64,000 bases of DNA. It comes from Lingula anatina (lineage: Eukaryota > Brachiopoda > Lingulata > Lingulida > Lingulidae). The translations under genes and the position numbers were made by a program. The notes below the pieces were generated by a model. The model searched no databases and was not told where the DNA came from. It was given only the letters and a program-made list of their open reading frames with translations. Each line of letters opens with the position of its first letter. Positions within the stretch are counted from its first letter, which is position 1. The stretch covers positions 650,745 through 714,744 of the forward strand of contig NW_019775591.1 of assembly GCF_001039355.2 (NCBI RefSeq), in the 5' to 3' direction. Positions 12,601 through 26,800 of the stretch are shown here, in pieces.

Positions 12601-15600
12601 GTACATCAATTAAAAATAATCTGTGCACTTAGCTCTCCATCCTCTTCCAACTTATTTACATTTATATTTTCTATTGCATATGGATGATAACCTCAGAGCA
12701 TAAGGGGCCTCTCGGTTATGGTAATCAATAATAGAGAAACCATCACCATTAATATTATGACAATCAGGGTGACGATAGTGGTGGACTTGCCTGCAAAAAG
12801 CTATATGTGCTGGTTCTCCATTTACACTCTCACCGGAAAACAGATTGATGTAGTCAGTTCTGCCGACCACTAAAAGCTGCATGGGAGTCATGCTTTCGAT
12901 TGTGGCGGATCTAGGAGAATGATGCATGAGCGCCACCTCCTGGAAGCAAGGGAAATCAAAAGAATACGTAACAAATAATAAAAAAAACTGTGATATTTTT
13001 GTTACGAAAAAAAGAATGTGGTGGAAAAGTGACGACGAACGGTATGGAATCAAACATTTAATTATAGAGTGATGTAAACCGTCGTATTAGGTCTTTATCC
13101 AATTTTTTCATTTAACAAAAACCGATTGTTAGCCCCGGAATTTTACGTAGTTTTACAGTTATCACAAAATCACCTCTTTATGTGAAATACGGTATTTGAG
13201 TATAAAAGAAAATGAAAAAATATTAAGGCAAACGTACCCCAAAACTTTGACCTCTGGCAATAAAACCTACGACTCGTTCCCGTGCTACTCCATAACTTGG
13301 TTGCTTTGTATCGACTTTTTTGACTAGAGCTGAAAAAAGGGAAGGCGTTTCTATAGAATTTGGGAAGCAAAATACGCGTAGAAATAGAAATCTACAATAG
13401 CATAGAGAAGAACAAGAAACAGAAAGAAGATATTGAATAGTTGGATGTTAATTTGGTTGACTCTCAAGGGGTTTTATTAACAGCCAATTTGAAAGGCATT
13501 TCTCAATAGTAATCGCAATTATGATTATCATTATGTCAGATGTTTGACTTGTCATATTTGTTAATGTAAGTTATCAATACTGGCATAAATCTCCGTTATG
13601 TGACCAAAATACCCCACCACCACCACCACAAAAAAAAAAAAAAAAAAAAAAAAAAATTACATGCTTGAGGTACTGTACCTATAGGTATTATCAGGCCTCT
13701 GCAAAATAATTTAAAAAACGTTATCTCCTAATTACTTGTTGATCTTACCTCTTCCTGAGAGAACAAAATAGAAATTCTCAGCTATGTGACTTTGTCTAAC
13801 AATCACCTTCCTACCAGGAAGTCTGAAAAAAATACATACAGTATTGACATATAAGACGAAGACATGATCTTTCCATTCTCAGGAATAGCTGGCGTTCCCG
13901 GCATAAAAGCTTAGTCTTAACATGTTGATTTTGTATATCAATATTCGAAAATTATATCCTTGGTTGAACGCTTAAGGTCCTTTGCAATTTGTATGTAAAT
14001 ATTAGCAATAAATAAATAAATAATTAATTAAATCAATAAATAATTAATACGTAAATAAATAGATAAATACGCATCGCCATTCCTAAACTGTTTGTGGTAT
14101 GGGGCATAATTACATGAACAAAGTAAAATGTGTTTCAATGATTCCCCAACTTTGTTTTACATATCTCACGAAATAGTTGGCTCAGACGTGATTCCAACAA
14201 TATCTCACATCATGAAAATATCATGTACCCAGGCATTTCATCATGATCGATACTGTTAGAGCACTACCGCGAGGTTACGAACCTTTCCAACATGAATGAG
14301 TTGTAACAATTACAGAAAGCTGTGCTTGTTGATGTAGAACAGAATGCATATTACATAAACAATATGTTCATGTTCGATGAATAGAAAACACAGTCTGTGT
14401 AATGTTATTGTATTGTACCAGTCGCTGGATAGCCTTCTTTGAAGATTATGCTGTCTACGATATATGCTGTATAACAGAAGGTAGCGACACAAGAAAAAAG
14501 GTCATCGGCACTGACCAAGAAATCTTGCATGTTCACGCTATTATCCACGCGGTGACCTCGTTTACGCTTGATTAGAGAGCAAAGGGCGCAATCGCAACGG
14601 ACCACGGACTTCAAATATTTACTCCCTATATTTGGCATTGTGTTTTTTGTTGACATCGGTGTAGCAATGTAACCATTACGTCGTTGAAAGATACTTTTAC
14701 CCTCGTGTTTTTGTTGTTTCTTTGAGATCCTTCAAAATACATGTTTTATGTTGACTTTTATGTACCTTTTTAAATGAAAGTCAATATTTATATTTGTTGG
14801 TCATAATACTAACCTGAAATTATTTGTACATATTGCACTTCAAAAATTCCTGAGCGTCCAGTGGCACTAAATTACTAGGTTCAGATTACATTGTTCTATC
14901 AAAATGCAATTTCTCCTTTGGATTTACATTGCAAATTGGGGATAAATTTACCATTAAAAAATTCAATTAATTTCGTATATTTTCACGCATGGGGCCTTGG
15001 TCAAATATGCCCTACCACCTTGGGGCTGGCACATATCCCTATGACGGTTAAGGCAATTTTAATTGGTGGTTATTTTGTACATAAGATATAGATAAATGAA
15101 ATAAGGGTAAAGGGAAGGGTATTGGTTTTACACGCAATATCCTTGGATCGATTTAACCGGCCACATGGGTGACGCTGATATTTTAACCTCTAACCTCGTA
15201 CTGGCAATTCTACGAGTTTCTTGTTTCTTGCAACGCGTTTCATTAGTTTTTCAGTCAGAGGCATGATGCGGCATAAATGCGTTCAAATAAATGTAAACGC
15301 TTTAAAATTTAAGTTGCTTTTGATATATAAAATATCGACCAGAGGCCTGTGTTAAGTATCAGATATGTATAGGTATCAATATTATCGGTCCAAAAATCTT
15401 GTTATTTGTCTGAAATTTAAATATTCACGGAAATACTCACGATTGATACCAGCCAACTTCACATATCTTTCTCTGCATGTCCAGAGGATAGTCACAGAAA
15501 GATTTCACCGTTTGCAGACTATACAAGACCTAAAATGGAAACGTTAATTTCATGGCTTGTAAGGTACAGTGGGAGATTTTGTATTTTACTCATCGGGCAC

Positions 15601-18331
15601 CACTGTTAATGTAGTAACAGCAAGATGACTGATTCCATCAAAGAAACTTAGAAAGGGGTTTGCGCACATGTAATGGCATTTGTAAATTACATTGCATTAA
15701 GTATTCAGTCTACCATAATAAAAGCCAAATAATTTTAAAGTCAAGCCGATATATCTCCAGCAATAAAATAAAGCACACTATAACTCATAAATCAAATGAA
15801 TGGTTATGTAGCCAATAGATGTACATTAATATATATAAATAAATGAGTAGATAAACCTACCCTCCTTAACATCTCCGGCGACCTGGAGTTAGGCGGAAGA
15901 GTTAGGGTCCTTTGCACATCTAATGTTATTTTCAACTGAAATGAGTGAAAACAGTGGGGTCCTTAATCTCTTAACAATTCTTGCTCAGTGATTATTTTTA
16001 ACAGCAAAAAGACGTAGTATGCTTTGGGCTGAAAAATCTGGTACTTACTTTTTTATTTGTTTTTTTTTTTACTTTGAAATATGTATAAATCATTTTCCAG
16101 AATTTGCACTGACCTCTTTATTCGCCCTAAAATACAATCTGTCGAAGTCGACTCCAGCACTTCTGGCGATATCCTCATCTCGCGTGGTGGGTTTGTCTCC
16201 CTCGGGTTTAGGACCAAAAACTATATCCATTAGTTCCTCTAACTCCCTGTCGATGTACTTGGATTGCCTTTAAAGCAAGAAAAATACATCATATGCCAGT
16301 TGTAAGCGAATCAGTGCCTATAAAACTGAATACCATCTTCACAGAAAACAGACTTGGTAAATACAGCTTGCAGTGTGCCTGGCTGAACAATTGAGTCAAC
16401 AGAAAATGTACCAATGACAAAATATATTTCACTGACAGGGTGTTCAAACACGCAAGCGCAAACTGTGTTTATGTAATGAAAGTTGTAAACAAGATAAAAG
16501 TTTTTTTAATCAAAGATTTCATTCATCTCCGACTAACATATTTATTGCTTATTCAAAAAAATATCGGCGTCGGTTGTATGTCAGTTCTGCAGGTTAATGT
16601 GAAAACATATCATATTATGAATCTTACTCTTTGAGGAACGCAATCCAACGCAGTATTATCAGTGCCCTTCTGGATATCCGCCGAAAAAATGCCTTTGCCT
16701 AGAAAATAGTAGAACAGTTAATTAGACTCTAGGTCAATAATAAGTGTAATTTTTTTTCTTTAATTTTTATTTCGGTACATAATATAAAGTAACAAATCCA
16801 TGTACTTAAATCAAAGTATGCCATGGCCATAATATAATAAACAAGATAGCAGTTAGACATTCTTGGACATGGCATCCTTCTCGCCCGGGATTTTTTAAAA
16901 CATATTTAGTATCTTTGACGATGATCTTGGCGAGATTAGGGTTAATGTTTCCACCCATTATTTACTAGTGTTTGTGAATGTAACCAAAAGAAAAATTAGA
17001 ATTAGAATTGTTATGTAAAACAAATCGAATGCCAAAATCCCTTTGAAATAATTTGAAATTGGTTTTCAATTCAATTTTCAAAGCCGAGCGTTCAGTAAGT
17101 ACTGAGTCAGAATATGAAGTATTTGTAAACTGTAAACCAAAACGAAAAAACTCTTGTACTCAATAGGCATGTTTTCTCGCATTTAGTAATTTAAGCACGC
17201 GCGATGCATTGTGCGAGAAAACTTGATCAACGCGAATATGGAGTACCACCTAAAGGTTTGTTGAAATAAATGTATGAGTGTTAGTATAGTGCATCCGCTA
17301 CGAATTGACTTTAACATGTCCTGTTGAAGACTTCTTCAATGGGACTATATAATATTACATGACAACATGATCAGCTGAGCAGAACACAAAATGTGAGTCT
17401 TAAAATAAACGAAATTGTGCTGGGTCATATACATAAACAGCTTTGTGTGTTACATGTTTTTCAATAGAACAATAAATAAATAATAATCAAAAGAGTAAAT
17501 AAAAGTTTGTAGGACTTTAATTCTGAAATTGTAACAATTATCTTCATCCTACTTGTTTAAATCTTTTATATGACCCCTTTTAAGGTTCTCGCCTTTAAAT
17601 AAGAAATCATTTTCTTAACTCCTCCTTTATTGACAATACTGTCCAAATGCCACATTGATAAATCTTTTAAACATTACCTGCCCTGGTTCCTCGAATCTAG
17701 ACTGAAGGTGTTCATAGGCTTCCGAGAGCACCCAGTCCCAACTAGCATTGTTCTTGGCTGCGAGCCGCCGCGACTTGAACAAATCCTGGGCATGTTGGGG
17801 AGTCTTCGGTCTTCTTTTAAACTCGACATTTCTGTCTGATAACATTTCCAGTAACGCTTCTCTCTTAGACACGAATCTCCCTTTGGCAGACACCGCCCTT
17901 TTGTTGGTGCCAGTTTCAACGTCTTGGGGTTCATTATTGCCAGAATGTTGTTGCCGTTTGCCTCCAACAACTAAACGCCCATACGCCAATGCCGTACTTC
18001 GTACAACCCTAGCCGGCGCCGTATGGCATCTCGGCAACTTTGGTTTTTGTAAAGGTTTTCCGTAGTTATCCAATATGGATGTCACAACTTTACCACACGG
18101 TGAAAAATCCTTTGAGTGATCGTCGTTAGCCTTAGCCAGGGCCTGGATGTCCAATTTGGTCAACTTGCTAAGACTTTTTCGACGTGATGGCGCCTTCAAA
18201 TCAGCTCCGTCTCTGGGCGTGTCGGGTACAGGAGACGCTGGAGGCGTTGGTGACGGCGGTGATGGATTTGGAGTTACCAAGGTGGTCGAAGCAGGTGCCT
18301 TTCTGGCTTGTACCCCTTTCCAGGCGTTCAT
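9657..18331 (-). CDS. Protein with two cyclic-nucleotide-binding domains (CNBD2-like), 3' end missing
   Basis: Sixteen minus-strand exons join in unbroken phase into 687 codons: 18331-17678, 16698-16628, 16267-16114, 15935-15861, 15529-15441, 13822-13749, 13329-13238, 12939-12791, 12116-12033, 11898-11881, 11807-11747, 11567-11468, 11234-11155, 10768-10580, 10303-10193 and 9716-9657. Residues 1-218 are Pro/Ser/Lys-rich and probably disordered. The first cNMP-binding fold starts at about residue 348 (VIVRQSHIAENFYFVLSG). Its phosphate-binding cassette is GQSFGEVALMHHSPRSAT (about 399-416), keeping the Glu and Arg that contact cyclic nucleotide. A second fold starts at RGTVVVEDSKQCDWIYIIKSG and carries a basic and an acidic Asn-rich insertion before VLQPKDVFGLENMVFDG. 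No channel helices or kinase domain are visible, so a stand-alone cAMP/cGMP-binding protein of the CNBD2 type is the best call; such proteins are linked to sperm in vertebrates. Exon 8 uses a GC donor. No stop-bearing last exon was found below 9657. Confidence 0.82.
13612..13657. repeat. (ACC)n followed by a poly-A run
   Basis: Several CCA triplets run into about 30 A residues, within the intron between CNBD exons 6 and 7. Confidence 0.9.
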
Positions 18332-21300
18332 TTTGAAAAATATACCCCGATTTTGCTCTTTTCAGGGCATTAAATGGCAAGGACAGTCACCTCGCATTAG
18401 AAAGTATCGACAGCCATACACAGCGTGTATATCAGCGTCTCGAGGGACAGACTTGGTGTGGTCATATTTGAGACAAATCTGATCACTCGAGAATAAAATT
18501 ATAATTATTCCTCTCCAGAACGCGTTAAATTAGGTAAATAACAGTCCGTCGCTGGGTGGTTATATTGGAATCAGAGACAAATCACATGCGTCGAGTAGTT
18601 CGAGTCATAGAAACTCTCATCAGAGACACGTTTAATTCATTAGATCGCACAAAAGAGACAAACCCTGTTCAATCTAATCCAAACTTTAAACTCTGCAGTG
18701 CTTAATAGAACGTTCAATCTAAAAAGGTTGTTGCTACTGGTATCAAAACAGCATTTAATACAGTCTACCGGATTGAATTCACATTAATGCCCTCTTCATA
18801 TTCATCCCATTGATCCGTGTCCCTCTCTGCATCGAAATCAAAACGGAATCAGACTCCGAGTGTCATTTCCGACGTCAATGATATCGGCGGCACGTTAAGA
18901 TTTCTGAATTCCGATTAAACCCTATAGACTGACATGCTAGGTTACCATCTGTGTAACTTGCGACAACAATTGGAGGTGAGACCTTTAGAGAGGGGCTAGG
19001 TGCGCGTGCAGCACAGCGTCTTTAGAAATTTCATAAACTCATTCAATTCAATCTTACAGAGTTTTTATTCAAGCATATACAGTATATTACAATTTGAAAA
19101 GGACCAGTGCTTGACAACCTATTTGTGAGAGTGGGTGGCGCTATCGGTAGTGTAAATTAAAACAACGGTCCGCCCAGTTCAAGCTCACAGGGACACGAAC
19201 TTTCGGCTCTCTCTGCACCAGTCCGATACTGTGTCGCTCCCTATCCAATATGTTTGGCTATTTATTTATCATTAAACAACTCAATATTATTATATCAACA
19301 AGCAATATTTACATAACGAGCCTACCTATACAACTTCAAGAGCCAAGCACCTATTTATTGTAATCAATCATGCAAAAGTTGTACACAAAATGTTATTGTC
19401 ATTAATGCGGATATAGTGGTTACTGATACGCATGGATTGCCCACTACATTCAGAGTTCATAATAGAAAAACACTTCACTGTAAACTAGCGACCATTTGAT
19501 AGCTTACTAGGTGTATTAGACTTGCTGATAATGTTTTGCTCCATTTATGTCACTTACTGGGAAATTTATTACTTTTCATGTTAGATAAGATTGGCTGATA
19601 TGGGTCAGGATTCCTCTTATTCTTATGGGAGTTCTTTTTAATGCCCTTCAAACATCCCAAGTTCGTTCGATCGTTCACGTCTAACTAGTAGCTTGTTTCA
19701 CCCTTATACAGTGTAATGGGTCCAAGTTTCATCAAAACGTAAAATATAATGTCAACTATGATTGGTATCTTTGATATTAAATCTATTTTTATCAAGCTTG
19801 ATATCAAGCTTGTTTTCATTTTTAACTAATGCAAAAAATATAATGCGAAAAATGTTGCACGTTTTCTTCGGTCCATTTCATTTCTTTGCTGCAGTTTATA
19901 ATTCTATATATCAGACAGTAGCATTTTCTCTAGAGGTACCGGTTTCAAGTGCATCAGTTTTATAAATATCTGCTAATCAATTTATCTGTTTTAATATCAA
20001 TTTATTGATTCATTCATCCATATACCTATTCATTAATTTATTTACTTCATTTTTCTTTTTCATGTATTTATCTATCTTTTAAATTTTCTTTATCCTTATA
20101 GTAGTTGATTACTGTGACTTAATATTCCAAGTCATTGCTTTACGCCAGAATATAACCTGTCGATAGTAATAACTAGGACACAGTAAGTTGGGCCAAAAAG
20201 ACGTAGATATAAGCAGCGTCATGTAAGAGCATGCCTTTTTCAATTTTATACACCAAACGCATTACTCTGATGATGAATTACGACGGAATCAACATCCAAG
20301 TCTTAACCAATATACACGTACAGTTTTGTTTATCATTACATGGCGTCAAACTCAATTTCCGGAGCAAGTATCACATTCACCTATTACTTCTGCAATTCAT
20401 AGAGTTCAATATTTTGCCCATCTCCTTTGCGCCGTGCAAGCAGAAAATTCAATGTAACAAGAAACTCTCAAATATGAAATACAAATGCCAAGTTCGACGA
20501 ATATTAGGTGAACGTCGGGGGGCGTTTCGTCTCATTATATTTTCTTTTAATTATTGAATAAGCATTATCAGCAGGACAAATTCATGAAGAAGAAGGAGAG
20601 ATTATCATAGCGGGTTAAAAAAGAACCTTACCGACAACCATAAAAGCGGCCTTCAATCATCTTACCTGCAGCGTTTGTTTTTCATTGTTATATTTCGGAT
20701 TTTTTGGATGAGAAATAAATTTTATCTGGAAATTTCATGCTTTAATTTTTCAACCTTTAATGTCACAGGCAACATTCTTCAAAATTTTCAAACATATTAT
20801 TGATAATAACTTTTTTACAGCACGTAGGCCGCAATTGTGGTAGCTGTGTAACTCGTGGTCTATCAACCTTCGAGTCTCAACAATAGCAATTTTTAAGTTG
20901 CTTTGAATAACTTTTAACAACACCTTAGAGAATTCTACCTCGTCTTCATTCACAACAGGGCTTACGTGCACTCATTATAGATGTTTAGTACGTGTTTTGA
21001 CTTCTTTCGCTAGTCTTAAAACAGATAAATGTGTTGAATCCTTTGTCCCAAATTAAAGCAATTTCATGTCCTTATAATATGACATACAATTACGAATCAT
21101 GCCAAAAACATGTAAGCTGGACTTGTTGACTAAAAAAAGATTTCGCTTATTACTACAGTTGAGGTCAACATTCTTTCTCTGTTCGTTGTCATGACCAGAT
21201 TTTATTTCCTGTACTGCAAATGACCTCATTTCATGATTACACTTAAATACCCAAACCCATTTCAATCTCATAAAATATCGAGTGATGACTGGATTTCTGA

Positions 21301-21743
21301 TAAAATAGCCTTAAATCAATTGTGTTATTTAATAATACTATTAACTTTTAAAATGTATACTTTCAGTATTTAATTAAGTGTATTACTTAATGTATATATA
21401 TATACTTTAACAATATTAACTTGTGCTTTAAATTCTTAACATCATCATCATCATCATCATCATAATAATACCTTTTAAAATAATGGTGAATAAGTACTTT
21501 TAGGTACTTGAAATACTCAAAAGTATTTAAATTAATTATACAACTTAATCTATGTATAACCATTTTATTTTTGTATAATTGTGACATCTTTTGATATCTA
21601 ATTGTTTTTACAGTATAAATGTAAAACTTACATTTTAAATAAAGCATCATTAATAATAATAATAATAATAAATCAATTAATATTAAATAAAATGTACTGA
21701 AATGAAAATCATTTTTAAAAGTTTAAACATTTCCAGTGACTCC
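18332..21743. other. Intergenic region between the CNBD gene start and GRHPR end
   Basis: The first few hundred bases above 18331 should hold the CNBD promoter and 5' UTR; no TATA box is evident. The rest is AT-rich with no supported exon. It includes an AAGCTTGATATCAAGCTT palindrome (19794-19811) and ATC/AAT triplet runs at about 21440-21463 and 21648-21670. A possible minus-strand AATAAA for GRHPR is at 21564-21569, about 175 bases past its stop. Confidence 0.45.
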
Positions 21744-23104
21744 CTACTCAATCTGGCAGGGCATCTGCTCTCCATTCAATGCAGCCAATATATTCCTAGC
21801 TGTCAGCTCCGCCATGGCATTTCTAGCCTCTACTGTGGCACTCCCAATATGGGGCAAAACGACGCAGTTCTTCAAATCCAGCAGTGGACTATCAGTGGGC
21901 AGTGGTTCTGGGGTGGTCACGTCCAATCCTGCAGCCCTAATCTGACCACTTTTCAGGGCGTCATACAGGGCTTTCTGGTTCACAACCCCACCTCTGCTTG
22001 AATTCACAAATATGGCAGTTGGTTTCATTTTCTTAAAAGCATCCTCATTGAAAATCTCCTTGGTTTCACTGTTCAAAGCACAACCAGCGATGACAAAGTC
22101 AGATTCACGTAATAAAGTATCAAAGGACACAAATTCAGCATCCACCTCCTTGGCTGCTGGGTTCTCCTTTCTACCTGAGTAAAGCAGTCGTGAGATTCCA
22201 AAGGGGCGGAGTCTCTTGGCCACAGCCAGGCCTATGCGTCCCAGGCCAAATATCCCTACTGTACTATGATGGAGGCCCTGCCCACACATCCACTGTGGGT
22301 TCCACATGCCCCACTCACCTGATCTCACTGCACCAGCACCTAGTATTGAAGGTGGTGGGAATTATGTTTATGGTGAAGAACAGTAGTATCTTCTGTTACA
22401 GTATGTCATCTCAGAAAGTTTCACTCTGATTTAATTTTGAAATAGATGATTTGCAGCCATAATGAAATTTTTTACAAAATTGTGTTTTGGAGTATTAGTA
22501 ATAAAATTGGTCAGATAAAACCACCGCTGGATATGAGGATATCCATGAATAATTATATGAAAAGATGATTAATATCTCCAAAAATATATCATCAGTGTTA
22601 CATGTACCAATGATATCAGTGTTAATGCTCTCTATAAGCAGTACTTAATTTAGAATTACATATTCATATACCTTCCATAAGCCGTCTAGAAGTTGCCAAC
22701 AGCAGTGCAACAGTCAGCTCAGCCGTGGCATCTGTGAGGACATCTGGTGTGAACCCTACTGGGATCCCCCTCTCCTTACAGGCCTTCATGTCTATGTGGT
22801 CATAGCCAACTGACATGGTGCCCACTGCCTTCAACTGTGGACCTGAAATATTAATATACAGGTATATATTAATCAAATATCTAGATGTAGCCCTTGGCGA
22901 AATTGCTTAGACTTTGAGAATACAAGGGGGATATAAGGTGACACCCCACCCAGCTCTTGAAACTTTGATCCCAGCTTAATTAATTATTACAGTGCATATA
23001 ATTAAATACTGACTTTTAATAGGAATGTACATGTAATTTTAAAGTTTTTTTTTTTTCGAAACAAACGCACATGCACATGCACGTGAGATGTCCCCTTTCA
23101 TCTT

Positions 23105-23184
<80 letters not shown>

Positions 23185-23538
23185 TTACAAGTATATCCAC
23201 GTACCACACGCATCAAGTAAAGTACCATCAATCTTGTCTGTGAGTATGCAGAACAGCGCGTCAATTCCTTTCACGTTCTTGATCAGTTGCTCCCTTGTGA
23301 TCGTCTCCCTGCTCTGCCACTGCACCACATCGCAACTTTTATTAAGTAGGTCAAGTCCTTTTTTCGGAATATCATAATTAGTGACATACACTTTGGGCTT
23401 ACTAGCAGAGCTCATGTTTCTAATGTTCGACTGTTGGAGTGGACAGGTGCGAGTAGCTTCGTTTAAAACTGGCGTCCCTCTGGCTGAACGTCTCAATAAG
23501 TGGCTCAACTTTATCACCTGTCCTCGCATCGCTAACAT
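21744..23538 (-). CDS. GRHPR: Glyoxylate/hydroxypyruvate reductase
   Basis: GRHPR reduces glyoxylate to glycolate and hydroxypyruvate to D-glycerate with NAD(P)H, limiting oxalate formation. Three minus-strand exons join in phase: 23538-23205, 22842-22672 and 22327-21744 with a TAG stop. They give 362 codons before the stop, or about 321 from the internal Met that starts MSSASKPKVYVTNYDIPKKG; the human enzyme has 328. Visible family marks are VGTMSVGYDHID, the dinucleotide-binding GIFGLGRIG (about residue 196), NSSRGG with the catalytic Arg (about 280), PEPLPTDSPLL and PHIGSAT with the catalytic His. The 41-residue leader is rich in Arg and Leu and lacks acidic residues at its start, so it could be a mitochondrial presequence, with the internal Met giving a cytosolic form. 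Three exons is fewer than the nine of the human gene. An AT dinucleotide run lies just inside intron 1. The gene is head to head with the SLC36-type gene. Confidence 0.95.
23107..23181. repeat. (AT)n microsatellite in GRHPR intron 1
   Basis: About 37 AT units, starting some 20 bases inside the intron from the exon 1 donor at 23204. Confidence 0.97.
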
Positions 23539-23883
23539 TATCTCGAGTCGGGGTTTTGACCTATTTTTGGTGTTGCTTCTATTCCTTTGGCAAAAAGCAA
23601 TAGTAAATATGTAATGTTTTGATCTAAATTTTTCTTCATTGAAGTAATATGTCTATTTGGTCTTAATCTCTACACATATTTCACGAAAAATGAGCATTTA
23701 ATGGGTTATCGATTATGATAGAAAGATAATCCCAAAATACTGCTTAGGGCTTAGAATAAGTTATCAACTTTCAAGACTTCCGGTTCGTTGGGATTTCTTG
23801 CGACGTGTAAAACCTCGAAGGAAAGTCAGAAGAAAAAAGTTAACGAAGTAGGGAACTGTTAGTTCCCTCTACATCTGAGAAAA
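23539..23883. promoter_or_regulatory. Putative shared divergent promoter of GRHPR and the SLC36-type gene
   Basis: Only 345 bases separate the two outward-facing start codons, so both 5' UTRs and promoters must lie here or overlap the first exons. No TATA box or CpG-rich core stands out. The call rests on geometry alone. Confidence 0.55.
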
Positions 23884-26800
23884 ATGGGAGTCAGTACTGG
23901 AGGCGGGAGTGGATCAAAAAATCCAGTAAAGATATTTGCAAATATCTTTATTTCATTTATTGGAGCCGGAGTTCTTGGTCTACCTTTCGCATTCAAAGAG
24001 GTACAGTGTATTTATTATTTAAGAGTCAACATCGGAGCGACGAAGAGTATGTAGTAACTTAACTTTTTAAGTTAATGGACGTTATGATGCTTTACATTTA
24101 ATACTCTTTAAAAGGCTAGCGTTATCACCTAAAAAGTAGAAGAATTTTGCTCGTGCACGCTAAAATCTAGTAAAAGATATGTCGGCTTAATTTTTAGTAT
24201 GTATTATTTTTACTAACTTTTTCCCCTATGCATAAGTCTGTCATGCACTTTATATATTCAGACATAGAGAGTGAGACAAAATGTGAAAGAACCTTAAACT
24301 GATCAAAATTTAGAACTTTTATCTTATCCATAAAACTCTCCAAAGAAAAAAGTTAATGATTCAGATTTTGACAGAAATTATCTAAAAAGTATTTAAGTAT
24401 TTTTTTAGAACTTGGCGAAGAAACAAAAAATAAAAAAGTGCTCATATTTTACTTTGTAGGCAGGGATAATTGAAGGAACGATCATAATGGCAGCTGTAGG
24501 ACTTGTAAGGTGAGCTCTCAATTTTTAAAAAGGTATATACTGTATCTATTAATAAAAATTAAAGCAGAACAAAATAAAATTCTCATGGATTAATAGTACT
24601 TCTAGCCAGTCAGGTGACTGTAAATAACATTTGGTTACTAGAAATTGGAACTCTGTAATTTTTACACAATGACAAATGATTGAGTTATATATAATTTTGA
24701 ATTACTTCCCTGCATATTAGTCCATGTCTGGCTCTGAGTTCATTGATAATGAACATTTCTTACATTCATATTGGTGCATAATAAAACCCATAAGCTGTCT
24801 GTTTCATAAGCTTTTCAGTTTTCTGGTCATTTGGACCACCACTCTTACTGGTCCAAATCGGGATTCACATGTCCAAATAAAATATATGCAATAAGACTGG
24901 ACACTTTCTCCTGTTGCATTGATATTAGTAATAACAAGAACTTGATTTTGCCAAATGTTTTTTATTTCAGAATCATCATGTAATTACAGAAAAAAAAACA
25001 TAAATCAAAATAAAAGCTCCTTTGAAAACTTACAGAAAAAATCTAATGGTCATGTCGGCCCACTACTAGAACATTCACACATTCTGAAAAATCAACTGGT
25101 CTAAACCAAATTTTAATGGCCACAGGTACAGGACCAGTTGCTAATGCCACAGTCTGCATAAGAAAAAAAGTTTTAAAAAGTTACAGTTTTCAAAGTTTTA
25201 TCAGAATTGTTCCAATTATGCATTAATATATGTAATGGTTTGGACTTAAAGCATGTGTTTTGATAACTGATATCTACCAGCATAGTCATAGCAGTAATTA
25301 CCTTTGCAAATTTGTACATGCATTTATGTGGAATCAAGTCTACTTAACCGTGTAATCATAATAACAACACTAAGTGAATAATGAACCATCCCATAGTATT
25401 TACGCCAAGCTGCTGACTGTTAGATATTTTCTTCCTCTGTAGAAATGTTTGCCTTTTTTCCTACCAGCATTTTTCGAGAAGGTAATGCACGATTCTTTTC
25501 TGTTTCTTTGTATATGAAGAAACACAATTTATGATGGTGGTAAAACTAGGATTGTCTTGTGTTCTATTTCATTAAACATAATGTTGATGATTTCAGTGCT
25601 TTCAGTAATAAGATGTTAGAAGAAGCGGAGTAGTGTGGGTAATGAAGTTCCCTTTACGTCCCACACTCTCGCAGATAAACAAATTGAAGCAGCTGAAATA
25701 ATGGAACTAAATATAGCTGTAATAAAGCAAATTTGTTTACAGACAGTGCACATTTAAGAATTTTATTTAGTGCATTTGCTCTCTACATGATTCTAAAAGT
25801 TTTATGGCAATGATGATTACCTTGGCTAATATTTGAGTCAATTAGAAATGGATAAAACTCTTAACTCCATTAATTATGAATGATATACTGGCTATTTTAT
25901 GTCAGGAAAAAAGTATAGTGCTGGTGCAATTTACTATGTACCTTCCAGCTCATTTGCATATGGGTTGATTTTTTTCAAGGAAGATGTATTCAGTAGATTA
26001 ATGTTGTTTTTCAATAGAAATATTTTCACAGTATTAATATAAATTTACAATTTTTTTTTGTTAATGACTGTATAACTGAAAGCAGGCCCATTATCAAAAG
26101 GCACTTTATATAGTTGTTCCATGAGATGTTGCTCCAGAGAACATATACCAGTGTATACTATATATCATCCTCTTGTGCTGAAACAATTTGTTATTAACTA
26201 ATAAATAAATTAATAATTTCTTACTGATTGACTATAGACCTTTTAACTTTGATAAGAGCCAAAAGGTTTTAAAGAATTTTATTCATTTGCTGTTTCTCAT
26301 TAAAAAAAGATTAGCAACTATATTTTTAGCAACTTTAAATGGTAACCTTCAACTTTAAACATTTTACCCGAATAGCAATCCAATTTCCGTTAAGTGTGAA
26401 TTTTTTTTTTTGCATATAATGACTAAATAAAAATCTCATTTTATCTCATCATTTATTTGTTTGTTAATTCATTCATTTATTGGTTCTTTCAGTGTCAAAG
26501 CAATGCTGCTTGTTATTGATTGCAAATATAAACTGATAGAAAAGCAGCATCCAGCCCAAGCTGATGTCAAATCAGGGAGGAAGAACATGATGGTGAATGG
26601 TGTTGACATCGAGATGGAGGCACTTCAGGCACCCGTGGAAGAGACAGAAGATTTGCTGTCCTCTGAAGTCCCTGCAGCAAAGGAAGAGGTGTCCATTCCT
26701 AAGGTTGGTTTTCTTTTTTTTAACAGAGAAAAAGTTTATGAAATGATTAATTCTGCACTTTTTGGATTACTAGAGGAAATTAAATGATGAGGGAATTTAA

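Noticed and set aside
14405-14656. 83-residue minus-strand open frame in a CNBD intron
   Set aside because: No motif, no splice support, and it would break the continuous phase of the gene.
17630-18482. Plus-strand open frames opposite CNBD exon 1
   Set aside because: Shadows of the long minus-strand exon, which has the supported splice phase and continues into the binding domains.
19794-19811. AAGCTTGATATCAAGCTT, resembling a cloning-vector polylinker
   Set aside because: Only about 12 bases match a common polylinker, the rest is palindromic host-like sequence, and no vector sequence flanks it.
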